A stretch of 64,000 bases of DNA. Source: Polaromonas vacuolata (GTDB taxonomy: Bacteria > Pseudomonadota > Gammaproteobacteria > Burkholderiales > Burkholderiaceae_C). Within the stretch, counting starts at the first letter, position 1, and every line of letters begins with the position of its first letter. Location of the stretch: NCBI RefSeq assembly GCF_012584515.1, contig NZ_CP051461.1, positions 2,847,501-2,911,500 on the forward strand. Direction: 5' to 3'. This document shows positions 48,822 to 58,112 of the stretch, in pieces. The notes below the pieces were generated by a model. The model saw nothing but the letters and a program-made list of their open reading frames with translations. It did no database searches and was not told where the DNA came from. The position numbers and the translations under genes are program-made.

Positions 48822-50297
48822 ATGGCCATGACAAGTTTCTTTGCCACTCGCTTGGCCGTATTTTCCACGCTGCTTTTAGGTGGACTTAGCACCGCTTGGC
48901 TGCAAGCGGGCGAGAACCCTGACCCTTTGGGCGAGAAGACTGGCGGCAGCACCACGGTCTACGCGAGTGGCAAAAACGCCTTCTCTTTTCCCTTAGCGTC
49001 GCTAGAAGACGAAGAGCGCACCCGCTTTGTAATTGGCAACTCGTTCTTCAAGCGCAACTGGGTCGAGGCACCCGCGTCCACCACGGCGCGTGACGGCCTA
49101 GGCCCGCATTTCATTGCCCGCGCCTGCGCTAGCTGCCACTCCCTCGATGGGCGCGGCGCACCGCCAGACTGGTCGCGCACGCTAGGGCCTGAGCCCGACG
49201 CCACTGTGGCGCTGTTGCTCAGGCTATCGGTACCCGGTAAACCAGCCGCGCACGAAGGTGTGGTCCCCGAGCCAAATTATGGCGATCAACTCAACAACGC
49301 TGCGATTGCCGGTGTCAAGCCTGAAGGGCGGGTGGAAATCACTAGCCAGAGCATTCACGGCCGCTTTGCTGACGGAACGCCCTACACCTTGCAGCAACCC
49401 CACTACCGCATAGTCGATCTGGGTTACGGCCCGATGGCACCAGATGTGATGATCAGCCCGCGCATCGCGCCACAACTGGCCGGTGTAGGTCTGCTCGAAG
49501 CCATTACAGAGGCAGATATTGAAGGCAATGCGCGCGCGCAAGCCGCAGCCGCAGGCCCAGTCAAAGGCCAGGTTAACCATGTCTGGGACGCATTTGCCAA
49601 AGCCGAGCGTGTCGGCCGATTCGGCTGGAAAGCCAATGTCGCCAGTCTGGCGCACCAAACAGCGGGCGCATTCAATGGCGACATGGGCATCACTTCCAGC
49701 CTGTTCCCGCAAGAGGGCTGCACAGCGGTCCAAATCGATTGTTTGGCAGCGCCCAGTGGCTGCCCGGCAAAAGGCAAGACTGACAAGGCAGGTAAAGCAC
49801 CCGAGATTGACGACGACACCTTCGGCCAAGTGGTGTTCTATCAAGCCGCTCTCGCCCCAGTAGCGCGCCGCCAAGCTAAAGATCCGCAAGTACTGCGTGG
49901 TCAGGCCTTGTTTGCCCAAGCCCAATGTATCGCCTGCCACCGCCCCAGCTACGTGACAGGTGAAGGCCCTTTCCCGTCCCTGACCAGCTCAAAACTGTCG
50001 CGTCAGCGGATTTGGCCTTACACCGACTTGCTGCTGCACGACATGGGGCCGGCGCTGGCCGATGGACGACCAGACTTTCAGGCCAACGGTCAGCAATGGA
50101 AAACACCACCGCTCTGGGGCGTGGGTCTGATTGAGTCAGTCAACGGCCACCAACGCTTGCTGCATGACGGACGTGCCAACGGCGTACTGGAAGCCATACT
50201 CTGGCACGGCGGTGAGGCCAAACCAGCGCAACAAAAAGTCTTAAAAATGAGCTTGGCCGAACGCCAAGCCTTAATTAAATTTGTGGAGTCGCTTTGA
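48822..50297 (+). CDS. Di-heme c-type oxidoreductase-like protein (DUF1111)
   Basis: Exported protein of 491 residues with two CxxCH heme sites (RACASCHSLDG near residue 105 and QCIACHRPSY near 370) and a signal sequence LAVFSTLLLGGLSTAWLQA. The family was once called thiol oxidoreductase; its true electron partner is unknown. TPPLWGVGLIESVNGHQRLL and HDGRANGVLEAILWHGGEA are typical C-terminal motifs. Starts at ATG 48822, or ATG 48828. It sits between two imelysins, as in the Pseudomonas PA4370-PA4373-type cluster. The last four bases overlap the next gene. Confidence 0.88.
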   Translation: MAMTSFFATRLAVFSTLLLGGLSTAWLQAGENPDPLGEKTGGSTTVYASGKNAFSFPLASLEDEERTRFVIGNSFFKRNWVEAPASTTARDGLGPHFIARACASCHSLDGRGAPPDWSRTLGPEPDATVALLLRLSVPGKPAAHEGVVPEPNYGDQLNNAAIAGVKPEGRVEITSQSIHGRFADGTPYTLQQPHYRIVDLGYGPMAPDVMISPRIAPQLAGVGLLEAITEADIEGNARAQAAAAGPVKGQVNHVWDAFAKAERVGRFGWKANVASLAHQTAGAFNGDMGITSSLFPQEGCTAVQIDCLAAPSGCPAKGKTDKAGKAPEIDDDTFGQVVFYQAALAPVARRQAKDPQVLRGQALFAQAQCIACHRPSYVTGEGPFPSLTSSKLSRQRIWPYTDLLLHDMGPALADGRPDFQANGQQWKTPPLWGVGLIESVNGHQRLLHDGRANGVLEAILWHGGEAKPAQQKVLKMSLAERQALIKFVESL

Positions 50298-51430
50298 ATT
50301 TTTTTAACCGATTTAGCCCCGCCTCGATCCCAGCGATCACGCTCATCCTGGTTTTGTGTAGCGCCAGCGTCTACGCCGCACCCAAGGCAGCGGCGCTAGC
50401 CGAGTCGACCTACGCGCCAGTCAACGTCATGCCCAGTTATGGCCCAGAACATGCCATGCAAGGCATTTATAGTTTTCAGATGCCAGCACTGGCACAGCGT
50501 TTTCGTACACAAAGCCAGCAGTTGCTTCAGGTGACTGAGCGTTTCTGTCAAGGTAATGCCCCGCTGGCGGCAGTGCGCACCGAGTGGCAAACCACTCTGC
50601 TTAGCTGGGAAATGTTGTCAACACCCGCTGTAGGGCCCTTGGTGTCACGGCGCTCGCAGCGCCAAATCGATTTCTGGCCGACCCGGCCCAAACTTATAGA
50701 CCGCGCTTTAATGGCAGACCCACAAAATCAGGTGGATATGGAGCGAGTGGGTACGCCCGCCAAAGGCTTACCAGCGATGGAATGGTTGCTGACCCAGTGG
50801 TCAGCGCCAGGTCAAGACAAACCGTCGGTGCGCGATTGCCGATTTATAACTTTAGTCGCCCAAGGCATTGCCGAAGAAGCCGTTGCCTTAGACGCGGCGT
50901 TTGCCACACTGGCGAGCAAAAATTGGACTGACTCGCGAACCCAAGCCAGAGCAGCCATGACCGAGTGGGTGAATCAATGGCTGGCGGGCTTGGAGCGCCT
51001 GCGCTGGGCTCAAATTGAAAAACCCATAGTCGCTTACCAGACCAGCCAATCCAACAACAAGGATGAGCAAATCGCTTTTGCGAGGCTTAGCATGGCGAGC
51101 AATCTAGCCGGCTGGAAGGCACAGTGGCAGAGTTTGTTAATCCAAGCCCGACTAACCGAAGCGCAATACCGCAACCCGCCTAAGCCCGGCCAAGCCTTGG
51201 TGCCGATTGAGGCCTTGTTAGTAGGCAGAGGGGAATTAGCGCTAGCAGGCCGCTGGGTGGCCGCGTTGGATAAGGTAAGTGCAACCATGGCTGTATTGAA
51301 ACCCGACGCTAGTGCGAAAGAGTTGCTGGCTGTTGCTCAGCAGATGAAGGCCGTTAGCCTGTTGTTTCAAAACCAAGTCGTCAGCGTCCTTGGCACACCT
51401 TTGGGATTCTCAGATGCCGATGGCGATTGA
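50294..51430 (+). CDS. Second imelysin-family protein
   Basis: Exported protein of 378 residues that starts at TTG (50294), overlapping the previous TGA as TTGA; the N-terminus is a signal peptide ending in SASVYAAP. The family region is diverged: GMPAMEWLLTQWSAP-like sequence (here GLPAMEWLLTQW) stands where the first copy has GWHAIEFLLWG, so the histidine is Pro/Ala here. It also keeps RQIDFWPTRPKLID. Loss of the GxHxxE His suggests it does not bind metal in the same way and may be a structural partner. Confidence 0.85.
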   Translation: MNFFNRFSPASIPAITLILVLCSASVYAAPKAAALAESTYAPVNVMPSYGPEHAMQGIYSFQMPALAQRFRTQSQQLLQVTERFCQGNAPLAAVRTEWQTTLLSWEMLSTPAVGPLVSRRSQRQIDFWPTRPKLIDRALMADPQNQVDMERVGTPAKGLPAMEWLLTQWSAPGQDKPSVRDCRFITLVAQGIAEEAVALDAAFATLASKNWTDSRTQARAAMTEWVNQWLAGLERLRWAQIEKPIVAYQTSQSNNKDEQIAFARLSMASNLAGWKAQWQSLLIQARLTEAQYRNPPKPGQALVPIEALLVGRGELALAGRWVAALDKVSATMAVLKPDASAKELLAVAQQMKAVSLLFQNQVVSVLGTPLGFSDADGD

Positions 51431-52562
51431 GCCTAAGGCCACCAGCGTCCGTCTAAACCGTCGCGACTGGTTAAGCCAAGCGGCCATCGCCGGACTAAGC
51501 CCTTGGTTAGCGGGTACAGCCTTAGCCAGTCAAACCGCATCGCCCACCAACACGCTGATTGCCAGTTGGCAATCACCAAATTCAAACCATATTGGATTGA
51601 TTGATGTAGATGCCTCGCAGTGGCGAATAAGCCGCTCACTCGCCCTACCCACCCGAGCCCACGGTTTGGCTGTAGAGGGCAGTGGCAGCGTACTGGCTTT
51701 GGCTCGCCGACCTGGCGACTGGCTGCTGCGCTGGCAGCCCAGTACGGGCAAAACCCAATGGCAGTGGATAGAAGGTGACCGCCAGTTTAACGGCCATGTA
51801 GAGTCCAGCCCGCAAGGCGATACCCTGTGGACCACCGAAACCAACCTAGAAACCGCGCAAGGCTTGTTGGGCGTTCGTGAGCGCAACAGCCTAAAAAAAA
51901 TCGCCGAATGGTCAACCCAAGGCATGGACCCGCATGCGTTATTGGTGTTGCCGCAATCGCTGGGCCAGATTCCAGCGGGAAGCCTGATAGTGGCTAACGG
52001 CGGTATTCCTACTTTGCCGGAAACCGGACGCGTCAAGCGCGGTTTGGATCGCATGGACGCCTCGCTAATCGCCTTAAACCCGCACACCGGCGCGGTGTTG
52101 GGACAGTGGCGTTTGGCCGATCCTTTTTTAAGCATTCGTCATCTGGCCTGGGATCCGGTTTCGCGCCGCTTAGGCATTGCTTTACAAGCCGAGCATCTCG
52201 ATAGTGCCCAACGCCTAGCCGCGCCCGTGCTGGCGGTGTGGAACGGAGAGCAGCTTTTGCCCGCAACCGCTCAACCCAGCTTGCGAGGCTATGGCGGCGA
52301 CATTTGCGCCCTGCCCGGTGGCGGCTTTGCCGTCAGTTGCCCACGCGCCGATACGCTAGCTCTGTTTACGTCGGCGGCCGTCTGGCGCCAAAATCAGCCG
52401 CATCGCCAAGTTTGTGCGCTGACCGAACAGCGCAACCAGCTCTGGGCCAGTGGACAGGACGGCGTGCTGAGTATGACAACGCCTCCGACCATCAGCGTGG
52501 TCAGTAGCGCGGCAAACGCAGAGCGCCTTCAATTCGACAATCACTGGCTCAACTTCAATTAG
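51414..52562 (+). CDS. DUF1513 protein with Tat-like signal
   Basis: A 382-residue exported protein of the DUF1513 family, probably beta-propeller. The N-terminus has a twin-arginine motif (LNRRDWLSQAAIAGLSPWLA), so folded export is likely. Further motifs: GHVESSPQGDTLWTTETNLE, GSLIVANGGIPTLPETGR and LAFDP-like repeats. It overlaps the second imelysin by 17 bp (or 11 if ATG 51420 is used). Its role is unknown, but it is a constant companion of the imelysin/DUF1111 genes. Confidence 0.85.
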   Translation: MPMAIEPKATSVRLNRRDWLSQAAIAGLSPWLAGTALASQTASPTNTLIASWQSPNSNHIGLIDVDASQWRISRSLALPTRAHGLAVEGSGSVLALARRPGDWLLRWQPSTGKTQWQWIEGDRQFNGHVESSPQGDTLWTTETNLETAQGLLGVRERNSLKKIAEWSTQGMDPHALLVLPQSLGQIPAGSLIVANGGIPTLPETGRVKRGLDRMDASLIALNPHTGAVLGQWRLADPFLSIRHLAWDPVSRRLGIALQAEHLDSAQRLAAPVLAVWNGEQLLPATAQPSLRGYGGDICALPGGGFAVSCPRADTLALFTSAAVWRQNQPHRQVCALTEQRNQLWASGQDGVLSMTTPPTISVVSSAANAERLQFDNHWLNFN

Positions 52563-52666
52563 CCTCACACCTGACATTAATAACCTTCAGGCTTGAAGAG
52601 ACACAAATACGCGACGTATCATCACTTTCTATCGTTTCCATTGCAATTGTAAAAAAAGGATTTTCT

Positions 52667-53143
52667 ATGACCGGCGACAAACAAGCCATTGCCCACTTAC
52701 AGGCACAACTGAAAAACGAATTAACCGCTATCAACCAATACTTTGTGCATTACCGCATGCTCAAACACTGGGGTTTTGATAAGTTGGCTAAGAAGGAATA
52801 CGAGGAATCGATTGGTGAGATGAAGCACGCAGACCTGTTGATGGACCGCATCTTTATGCTCGACGGTCTGCCCAATCTGCAAGACCTAGGCAAGCTCAAC
52901 ATTGGTGAAAACGTACCCGAGATTCTCTCCAGTGACTTAGCCTTAGAGCGCGGCGCCCAATCCACCATCAAGGACGGCATTGCCTATACCGAGAGCGTGC
53001 GTGACTACGTGTCCCGCGATCTGCTGCTAAAAATCTTGGACGATACCGAAGAGCATGTTGACTTTTTGGAAACCCAAATCGAATTGATTGAAAAAATAGG
53101 CTTGCAAAACTATCAGCAAAGCATCATGGGTGAGATCGAGTAA
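52667..53143 (+). CDS. bfr: Bacterioferritin
   Basis: Heme-containing iron-storage ferritin of 158 residues. The ferroxidase ligands are seen in LKNELTAINQYF (Glu18), IGEMKHAD (Glu51, His54), DLALERG (Glu94) and DDTEEHVDFLETQ (Glu127, His130); the heme-axial Met52 is in GEMKHAD. The ATG at 52667 has an AAGGA ribosome-binding site. Ends with a strong terminator. Close neighbour of bfd and the imelysin module. Confidence 0.96.
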   Translation: MTGDKQAIAHLQAQLKNELTAINQYFVHYRMLKHWGFDKLAKKEYEESIGEMKHADLLMDRIFMLDGLPNLQDLGKLNIGENVPEILSSDLALERGAQSTIKDGIAYTESVRDYVSRDLLLKILDDTEEHVDFLETQIELIEKIGLQNYQQSIMGEIE

Positions 53144-53171
53144 GTTAATACTCGCCTATTTTTTCGAATCC

Positions 53172-53199
53172 AATAGGGCGCTAGCGCCCTATTTTTTTT
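53172..53199 (+). terminator. Rho-independent terminator after bfr
   Basis: Perfect palindrome AATAGGGCGC TA GCGCCCTATT followed by a run of T. Confidence 0.93.
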
Positions 53200-53321
53200 G
53201 TGCTGTCGCGGTTAGTCAACCGTCGATACTGACCCAACAAAACTGCAACCGCTGAATCATTTATTACGGAAAAACGGACTGACCCAATCCGCCCCCCTCT
53301 TTCTCTAGCGCTAAGGGCTGT

Positions 53322-54617
53322 TTAATTTATAGCCTTAGCGGTGTGCAATAAAGTGTCTGTCTTGCGCTTGGCGATCTGCCTTCGCGAGCGCCGTTTGCGC
53401 GCCCAAATCACGATGCCAGTGACCGACAGCATCGCCACCATCACACCCATGAAAGACATCAAAATACGCCCCGGCATGCCCAATAGCCTGCCCGAATGCA
53501 GCGGTAGCTGAAGCTGCACAAAGACATCGGCCGCCGTACCCTGCCACGGCCGGTACTCGCCCAACACACTGCCGTCCTTGGCATCGATGTAGAGGTTAGA
53601 CAAGCCCATGCCCATGGCGCCGCTTTCATCGGCAGGGTCGAAAAAGGACACGTTGTAGAAAGCGAAGTCTCCGCCGTAATAAATCCCGCTAGGTGGATAC
53701 TCGTAATTGCGATTAACGGCCTCGGCAGTCGCCACGCGCAAAGCTTGAGCAAAACCTATCGTCGGCGGCACGTAACGACCCAAGGGAGCGGGCGTCTGCG
53801 TTTCGTAGGGGCCAGGCGTTGTTTTTGATACCAGCGACATCACCGGGTAGAACACTTCCCGGTACAGGTTCAGGGAAAACGATGTGAACGCCACCACAAT
53901 AATCACACCCCAAACCCACAACCCACCCGCGCGGTGAAGGTCAAAGTTGAGCTTGTAGCCACCGGCTTTCCAGCGCAGCAGCCAAGACGGTTTCCAGCGT
54001 TGCCACCAACTCGACGGGCTACGTTGCACGGGCACTGCATCGCTACGTATGCGTAGACGACGCGGCGTAGTCAGGCACAGCGCAACAAAACTGTCCAGCA
54101 ACCAAAGTAGCGCGACGCATCCCATCAACCAGTAACCCCAGCGATCAGTACCCCAGAAGGCGGGAATATGCAGACTGTAGTGAACAGTGCGCAAAAATGG
54201 CATCAGGCTGCGCCGCGACAGGGACACGGCCTGCGAATCGCGCCGACCAGTTATTTTGGCCGTCACCGGGTCAACAAATACATCGTCGTAGTCCAGCACA
54301 AAGGGCTGGCCAGTCGCTGGGTTTACCAGTGGGCGCACGAAAAAAGAAGCGGCGTGACCTTCTTCGAGAGCCAGAGTGATGTAGCTGACCTGCACACGTG
54401 GATCATCCGCCTCGACAGCTGCGGCCAATGCCAGCGGTTCTAGCAACAGCCCGCGCCCCGGGGTTTCCATGATGTCGGCGTTGAGCCACTCGTCGAGCTC
54501 GTGGTCCCACGAAGTGACCGCACCGGTCAAGCCGGCTACTATCAAAAACAGCGCAAGCGTGAGTCCAACCCAGCGATGGATCAGGGTGAAAAAAGCACGT
54601 AGATTTAAGCGCTGCAT
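53322..54617 (-). CDS. PepSY-associated transmembrane protein
   Basis: Inner-membrane protein of 431 residues of the PepSY-TM family, with the start HRWVGLTLALFLIVAGLTGA, four membrane segments and two PepSY-like periplasmic regions. Members found next to siderophore receptors (FoxB/PiuB-like) are thought to reduce ferric siderophores. Its ATG directly follows the stop of the TonB receptor, so the two are co-transcribed. The C-terminal tail is basic (KRRSRRQIAKRK). Confidence 0.9.
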   Translation of the reverse strand: MQRLNLRAFFTLIHRWVGLTLALFLIVAGLTGAVTSWDHELDEWLNADIMETPGRGLLLEPLALAAAVEADDPRVQVSYITLALEEGHAASFFVRPLVNPATGQPFVLDYDDVFVDPVTAKITGRRDSQAVSLSRRSLMPFLRTVHYSLHIPAFWGTDRWGYWLMGCVALLWLLDSFVALCLTTPRRLRIRSDAVPVQRSPSSWWQRWKPSWLLRWKAGGYKLNFDLHRAGGLWVWGVIIVVAFTSFSLNLYREVFYPVMSLVSKTTPGPYETQTPAPLGRYVPPTIGFAQALRVATAEAVNRNYEYPPSGIYYGGDFAFYNVSFFDPADESGAMGMGLSNLYIDAKDGSVLGEYRPWQGTAADVFVQLQLPLHSGRLLGMPGRILMSFMGVMVAMLSVTGIVIWARKRRSRRQIAKRKTDTLLHTAKAIN

Positions 54618-56828
54618 TTAAAAATCGACGCTTGCGCTAACAACCAAGGTGCGCGGCGCGCCCAGCACCAGATAGTTGGAACCAGCACCACCGGTTGAGG
54701 CCCAGTAAGACTTGTTGAGTAAATTGTCTATGCGGGCACGCCAGGTCAAGACATTGCCGTTACCGGCCTCCATCAGATAGCGCGCGCCTGCGTCCAAGCG
54801 AGTCCAAGAGTCAAGCTGCTGGGTGTTGCTGGCATTCGCATATTGCTTGCTGGTATTGATTACCCGGGCGTTGAGCGAGAGCCCGCGCACGCTAGCCACA
54901 TCCCATTCAGCCCCGATATTTAATTGCTGGCGCGGCACACCGATGGCGTCCTTACCGTCATTTTGGCCATCTTGGGTGCGGGTCTGTTTTGCCTTGATCA
55001 AGGTCAAACCGCCCAACAGGCGCAGACCACGCGCAGCTTCGCCGTAGACAGACAGTTCAAGGCCTTGATTGCGTTGCTCGCCGTAGGTGCCGTAGACCTG
55101 ATTTTGCACATACGCCAGCGGCTTTGCAGTCGTAAACAGCGCAACACTGGCACCAAAAGTTCCGCCGTCGTATTTGGCGCCGATCTCTTTTTGTTTTGCA
55201 TTGAACGGTGCTTGTGACTGACCGCCATTGGTGACCGGTTGACCCGCAAAAGTGACCGGCGCCGTACCGCCCTGCACCAGACCCTCTATGTAATTGGCAT
55301 ACAGCGAAATATGGCTGCTGGGCTTGACAACAAGGCCCGCGACTGGGCTGGTGCGGCTTTGGTTGTAGTTGGCAATCTGTGCTGACGTGTTGTAGGCAAA
55401 GCTGTCCTGTTGGATGGTCTGGTTGCGCGCACCCAAGGTCAAAAGCACGCTGTCTTGCGCAAACGCCAAGGTGTCAGCAAGGGCAATGCTCGACGTCTTA
55501 ATTTTGTCAGTCAAGCCCGGGCTACTCAAGGAATTACCCACGAAAAAGCCGGGTCCGTTTTCAGCCGGAAAAGCGGAGGCAGAAGGCTTGTAAATGTTGC
55601 TGGCAAAAGATGCTGCAGAAATGGCGTAAGCGTTGCGTCTGTCGTTGCTAAAGCTGTTGATGGATGCCACCACTGTGTGGCCTACGGCACCGGTGTTGAA
55701 TTTTCCGCGAAGACCGGCCTCTGCCGTCGTGACTTTGTCTTCCCGCGTGTTGCTAAACCGTATGCTTGAGGTGTCACCAGCGCTGTTAATGAGGGTGGGA
55801 TTAGACAGTATGTTGTCTTCGTTGCTGTAGCGAATGCCGCCTGCGGTCCACGCCGTCAGACTTGGCGTTAAATCTACTTCGCCACGAAATGTAGCGAAGG
55901 TGTCGCGCTCTTTTGAATAAGTCCAAGGCTGAGCGAAGTTGCCTCTGGCATCAGGCGCTACAGGAATCGCAAAAAGAGAAGACGGCGTGACGCTGGGACG
56001 GCCCTGTGTCAGTTTGTAGTCTTGATAACCAATGTCTGCTGAGAGTCGCACATCGCGGCTGCGCCAGTCCAACCCAATGCCGAGGGCGGTAAGGTCAACT
56101 TTTTCTTGGCCAATCCCAGTTCCGCCATTTCGGCGAACCGCATTCAAACGAACGCCTGTGTCTTGATTCGGGCCGAAGCGACGTGCAATATCGGTCGAAA
56201 CAGACGCCTGGCCGCCGGTTTGAAGGCTCAGACCGGCTCGGGTCAATGCCTCATTCGGGGCCCGCTTAGGGAGCAAGTTGATGGCACCGCCCAAACCACT
56301 GCCGCCGGGCGCTGCGCCGTTGAGGAAAGTATTCGCGCCACGGAAAACCTCCACCCGTTCCACAAACTCCGCCGCGATGTATTGGCGTGGCAACATGCCA
56401 TAAAGACCGTTGTAAGCGACGTCATCAGAGAAAACCGGGAAGCCTCTAACGATATACACCTCCTGAAAGTTGCCGAAACCACGCGCCTGACGCACGGATG
56501 AGTCGTTGAGCAACACGTCAGCAACACTTTTGGCTTGCTGGTCTTGAATCAATATATTGGTGTAACTGGTGCTGGAAAACGGCGTATCCATCACGTCCTG
56601 CGTACCGAAAACGCCCACTCTGCCGCCCCGAGCGACTTGACCGCCAGCGAAAGGTTTGCTCAAACCTTCAGCCGAAGCATCAGCACTGGCGTTTACGGTG
56701 ATAACCCCCAGTGTCTGTACTTCAGGCTCGGTTGTGGTTTGCTTTGACGCTTGTGCATACGTCGTTTGGGTAACAAAAAACAGAGCTGCAGCGACGGCGA
56801 TGGGCGTGAGATTGGGTTGTAAAAGCAT
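54618..56828 (-). CDS. TonB-dependent siderophore receptor
   Basis: Outer-membrane gated beta-barrel of 736 residues with a signal peptide ending TTYAQ. The plug domain has SVADVLLNDSSVRQ, FQEVYIVRGFPV, RVEVFRGANTFLNGAAPGGSGL and GGAINLLPKR; the C-terminus ends with the aromatic FxF-type VVSASVDF. The ATG at 56828 is chosen because it starts the signal peptide; an upstream in-frame start at 57011 would cross the Fur site. The siderophore is not identifiable; it is in the FpvA/FhuE-like class. Followed by the PepSY gene. Confidence 0.95.
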   Translation of the reverse strand: MLLQPNLTPIAVAAALFFVTQTTYAQASKQTTTEPEVQTLGVITVNASADASAEGLSKPFAGGQVARGGRVGVFGTQDVMDTPFSSTSYTNILIQDQQAKSVADVLLNDSSVRQARGFGNFQEVYIVRGFPVFSDDVAYNGLYGMLPRQYIAAEFVERVEVFRGANTFLNGAAPGGSGLGGAINLLPKRAPNEALTRAGLSLQTGGQASVSTDIARRFGPNQDTGVRLNAVRRNGGTGIGQEKVDLTALGIGLDWRSRDVRLSADIGYQDYKLTQGRPSVTPSSLFAIPVAPDARGNFAQPWTYSKERDTFATFRGEVDLTPSLTAWTAGGIRYSNEDNILSNPTLINSAGDTSSIRFSNTREDKVTTAEAGLRGKFNTGAVGHTVVASINSFSNDRRNAYAISAASFASNIYKPSASAFPAENGPGFFVGNSLSSPGLTDKIKTSSIALADTLAFAQDSVLLTLGARNQTIQQDSFAYNTSAQIANYNQSRTSPVAGLVVKPSSHISLYANYIEGLVQGGTAPVTFAGQPVTNGGQSQAPFNAKQKEIGAKYDGGTFGASVALFTTAKPLAYVQNQVYGTYGEQRNQGLELSVYGEAARGLRLLGGLTLIKAKQTRTQDGQNDGKDAIGVPRQQLNIGAEWDVASVRGLSLNARVINTSKQYANASNTQQLDSWTRLDAGARYLMEAGNGNVLTWRARIDNLLNKSYWASTGGAGSNYLVLGAPRTLVVSASVDF

Positions 56829-56848
56829 TTCTGAAAATTCTTGTAAAT

Positions 56849-56867
56849 GAGAATGAGTATTATTACA
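56849..56867 (-). promoter_or_regulatory. Fur-box-like site upstream of the TonB receptor
   Basis: GAGAATGAGTATTATTACA matches the 19-bp Fur consensus at 13 positions by eye. It lies about 20 bases upstream of the receptor start, where repressor binding would block transcription. Confidence 0.6.
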
Positions 56868-57329
56868 GAAATGTAAATCCTCAAAAACGAAGATGATTGT
56901 TTGGGCAGATGAAGACAACCATGACTCACAAAATGCCGTTCTCAAGCTTTTGTCATGCAGCCAAACCAGTTGTTTTAGCGACCAATTTAATGCCCGAGAG
57001 CAATCGGCCAAAGCGTGCTCAGTTTTAAATCCAGACGTGTTCAGCGCTATCGATCACTTTGCCGGTAAACCCAATGTTGGTGAGAGTCAGGCAAGTAGCT
57101 CACAAACAGCATCACAAGTCAGTGCCACGCAGGCCGCCGCCCACATTAGGGCATCCCCCCGCATGTCAGCATCGCTGAGTATTTTTGAAGCATGAACAAG
57201 CAAAGCGTTCATTAGATTGAGACCTTGAGTCTTGACCGTGATTGTGCTGAAACACAGCAGTTTCAACGCGCATCCACCATCAAGCAAGCTGGTTTGTAGC
57301 GTGGTAAAAATATTGCTGCCATCTACATC
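56868..57329. other. Region without a clear gene upstream of the TonB receptor
   Basis: Both strands hold short open frames (plus 56893-57195, minus 57087-57287), but neither has a convincing ribosome-binding site or a recognisable domain. The receptor promoter probably starts in the right-hand part of this gap. Confidence 0.5.
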
Positions 57330-57494
57330 ATGGGCATCGTGCTCATCGCTTTTTCTGAGCCAGCGTCAGCAAGTGCAATTGGCTCAACTGATCCCTACGA
57401 AGGTGATGCTGATGCTCTGAAGCAAGTGCGACAAAGAGAGGCGGTAAAAGTCTATGACACAAAGCCACTGCGAAATAGCAAACCTAAAGTCTAA
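57330..57494 (+). CDS. Possible small exported protein (54 residues)
   Basis: The frame opens after a TAG at 57297 and the first ATG is at 57330. The short product starts hydrophobic (MGIVLIAFSEPASASA) with a plausible cleavage site after ASA, and continues as a charged tail ending in KPKV. No Shine-Dalgarno is obvious and I do not recognise the sequence. It could be an unannotated secreted peptide or chance. Confidence 0.4.
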   Translation: MGIVLIAFSEPASASAIGSTDPYEGDADALKQVRQREAVKVYDTKPLRNSKPKV

Positions 57495-58112
57495 GCCCAC
57501 CTAGCGAAGCCATTTTTTTATACGCTGCTTCAATCGTTCTCAAAACACTTTATTCTTAAAAAACGGCCCGCTGTTTTCATGACCACACCAAAATAAAAAC
57601 TAAGATTTCTACTTTCATCCGGTAAATGACATGCGATGAATTTAGCGCGGATTTGTACCAAATATATTGGGCTTCCTGCTACTCAGAATATGCACTTTCA
57701 TTTTTAAACATAGCTTTTAAAAATTAATTCTAATCATCCAAAAAAACTCAAAAATCTTACAAATTAGAAATAGTATTTAAGCGCATCAATACTTACTTAT
57801 GATTTTCTCCACGCATCTGAAATTAAAAAAATCATTTTGCAAACAGGGAAAAGTCAACGTCTGACAGCATAGATTTAATACGAATAAAAGAAGAATTAAA
57901 TTTAAAAAAATTTCACTTTAAATAAGTAAAAATATAAATTTAAAAATAATGCTTTAATGACACACATTTAATTGAAATGAACAGAATGTCTAACTATTTT
58001 TCGCATGTGTTAATTTTTATTAAAAAAAACAATACTTATCATTTGATAGATATTTGAAAAAAAATTGGCTTTAAAAACTAAAAATACTTGCTAGTCATCA
58101 GGGAACAAAAAA
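57495..58112. other. AT-rich gene-free region
   Basis: About 620 bp with far higher A+T than the rest of the window, with many short A and T runs and no supported gene. It immediately precedes the GGDEF/EAL gene, so it probably holds that gene's promoter and binding sites for nucleoid proteins. No repeat, tRNA or terminator was recognised in it. Confidence 0.7.

Noticed and set aside
56893..57287. Overlapping frames on both strands upstream of the TonB receptor
   Set aside because: No recognisable family, no good start signals; the two frames contradict each other.
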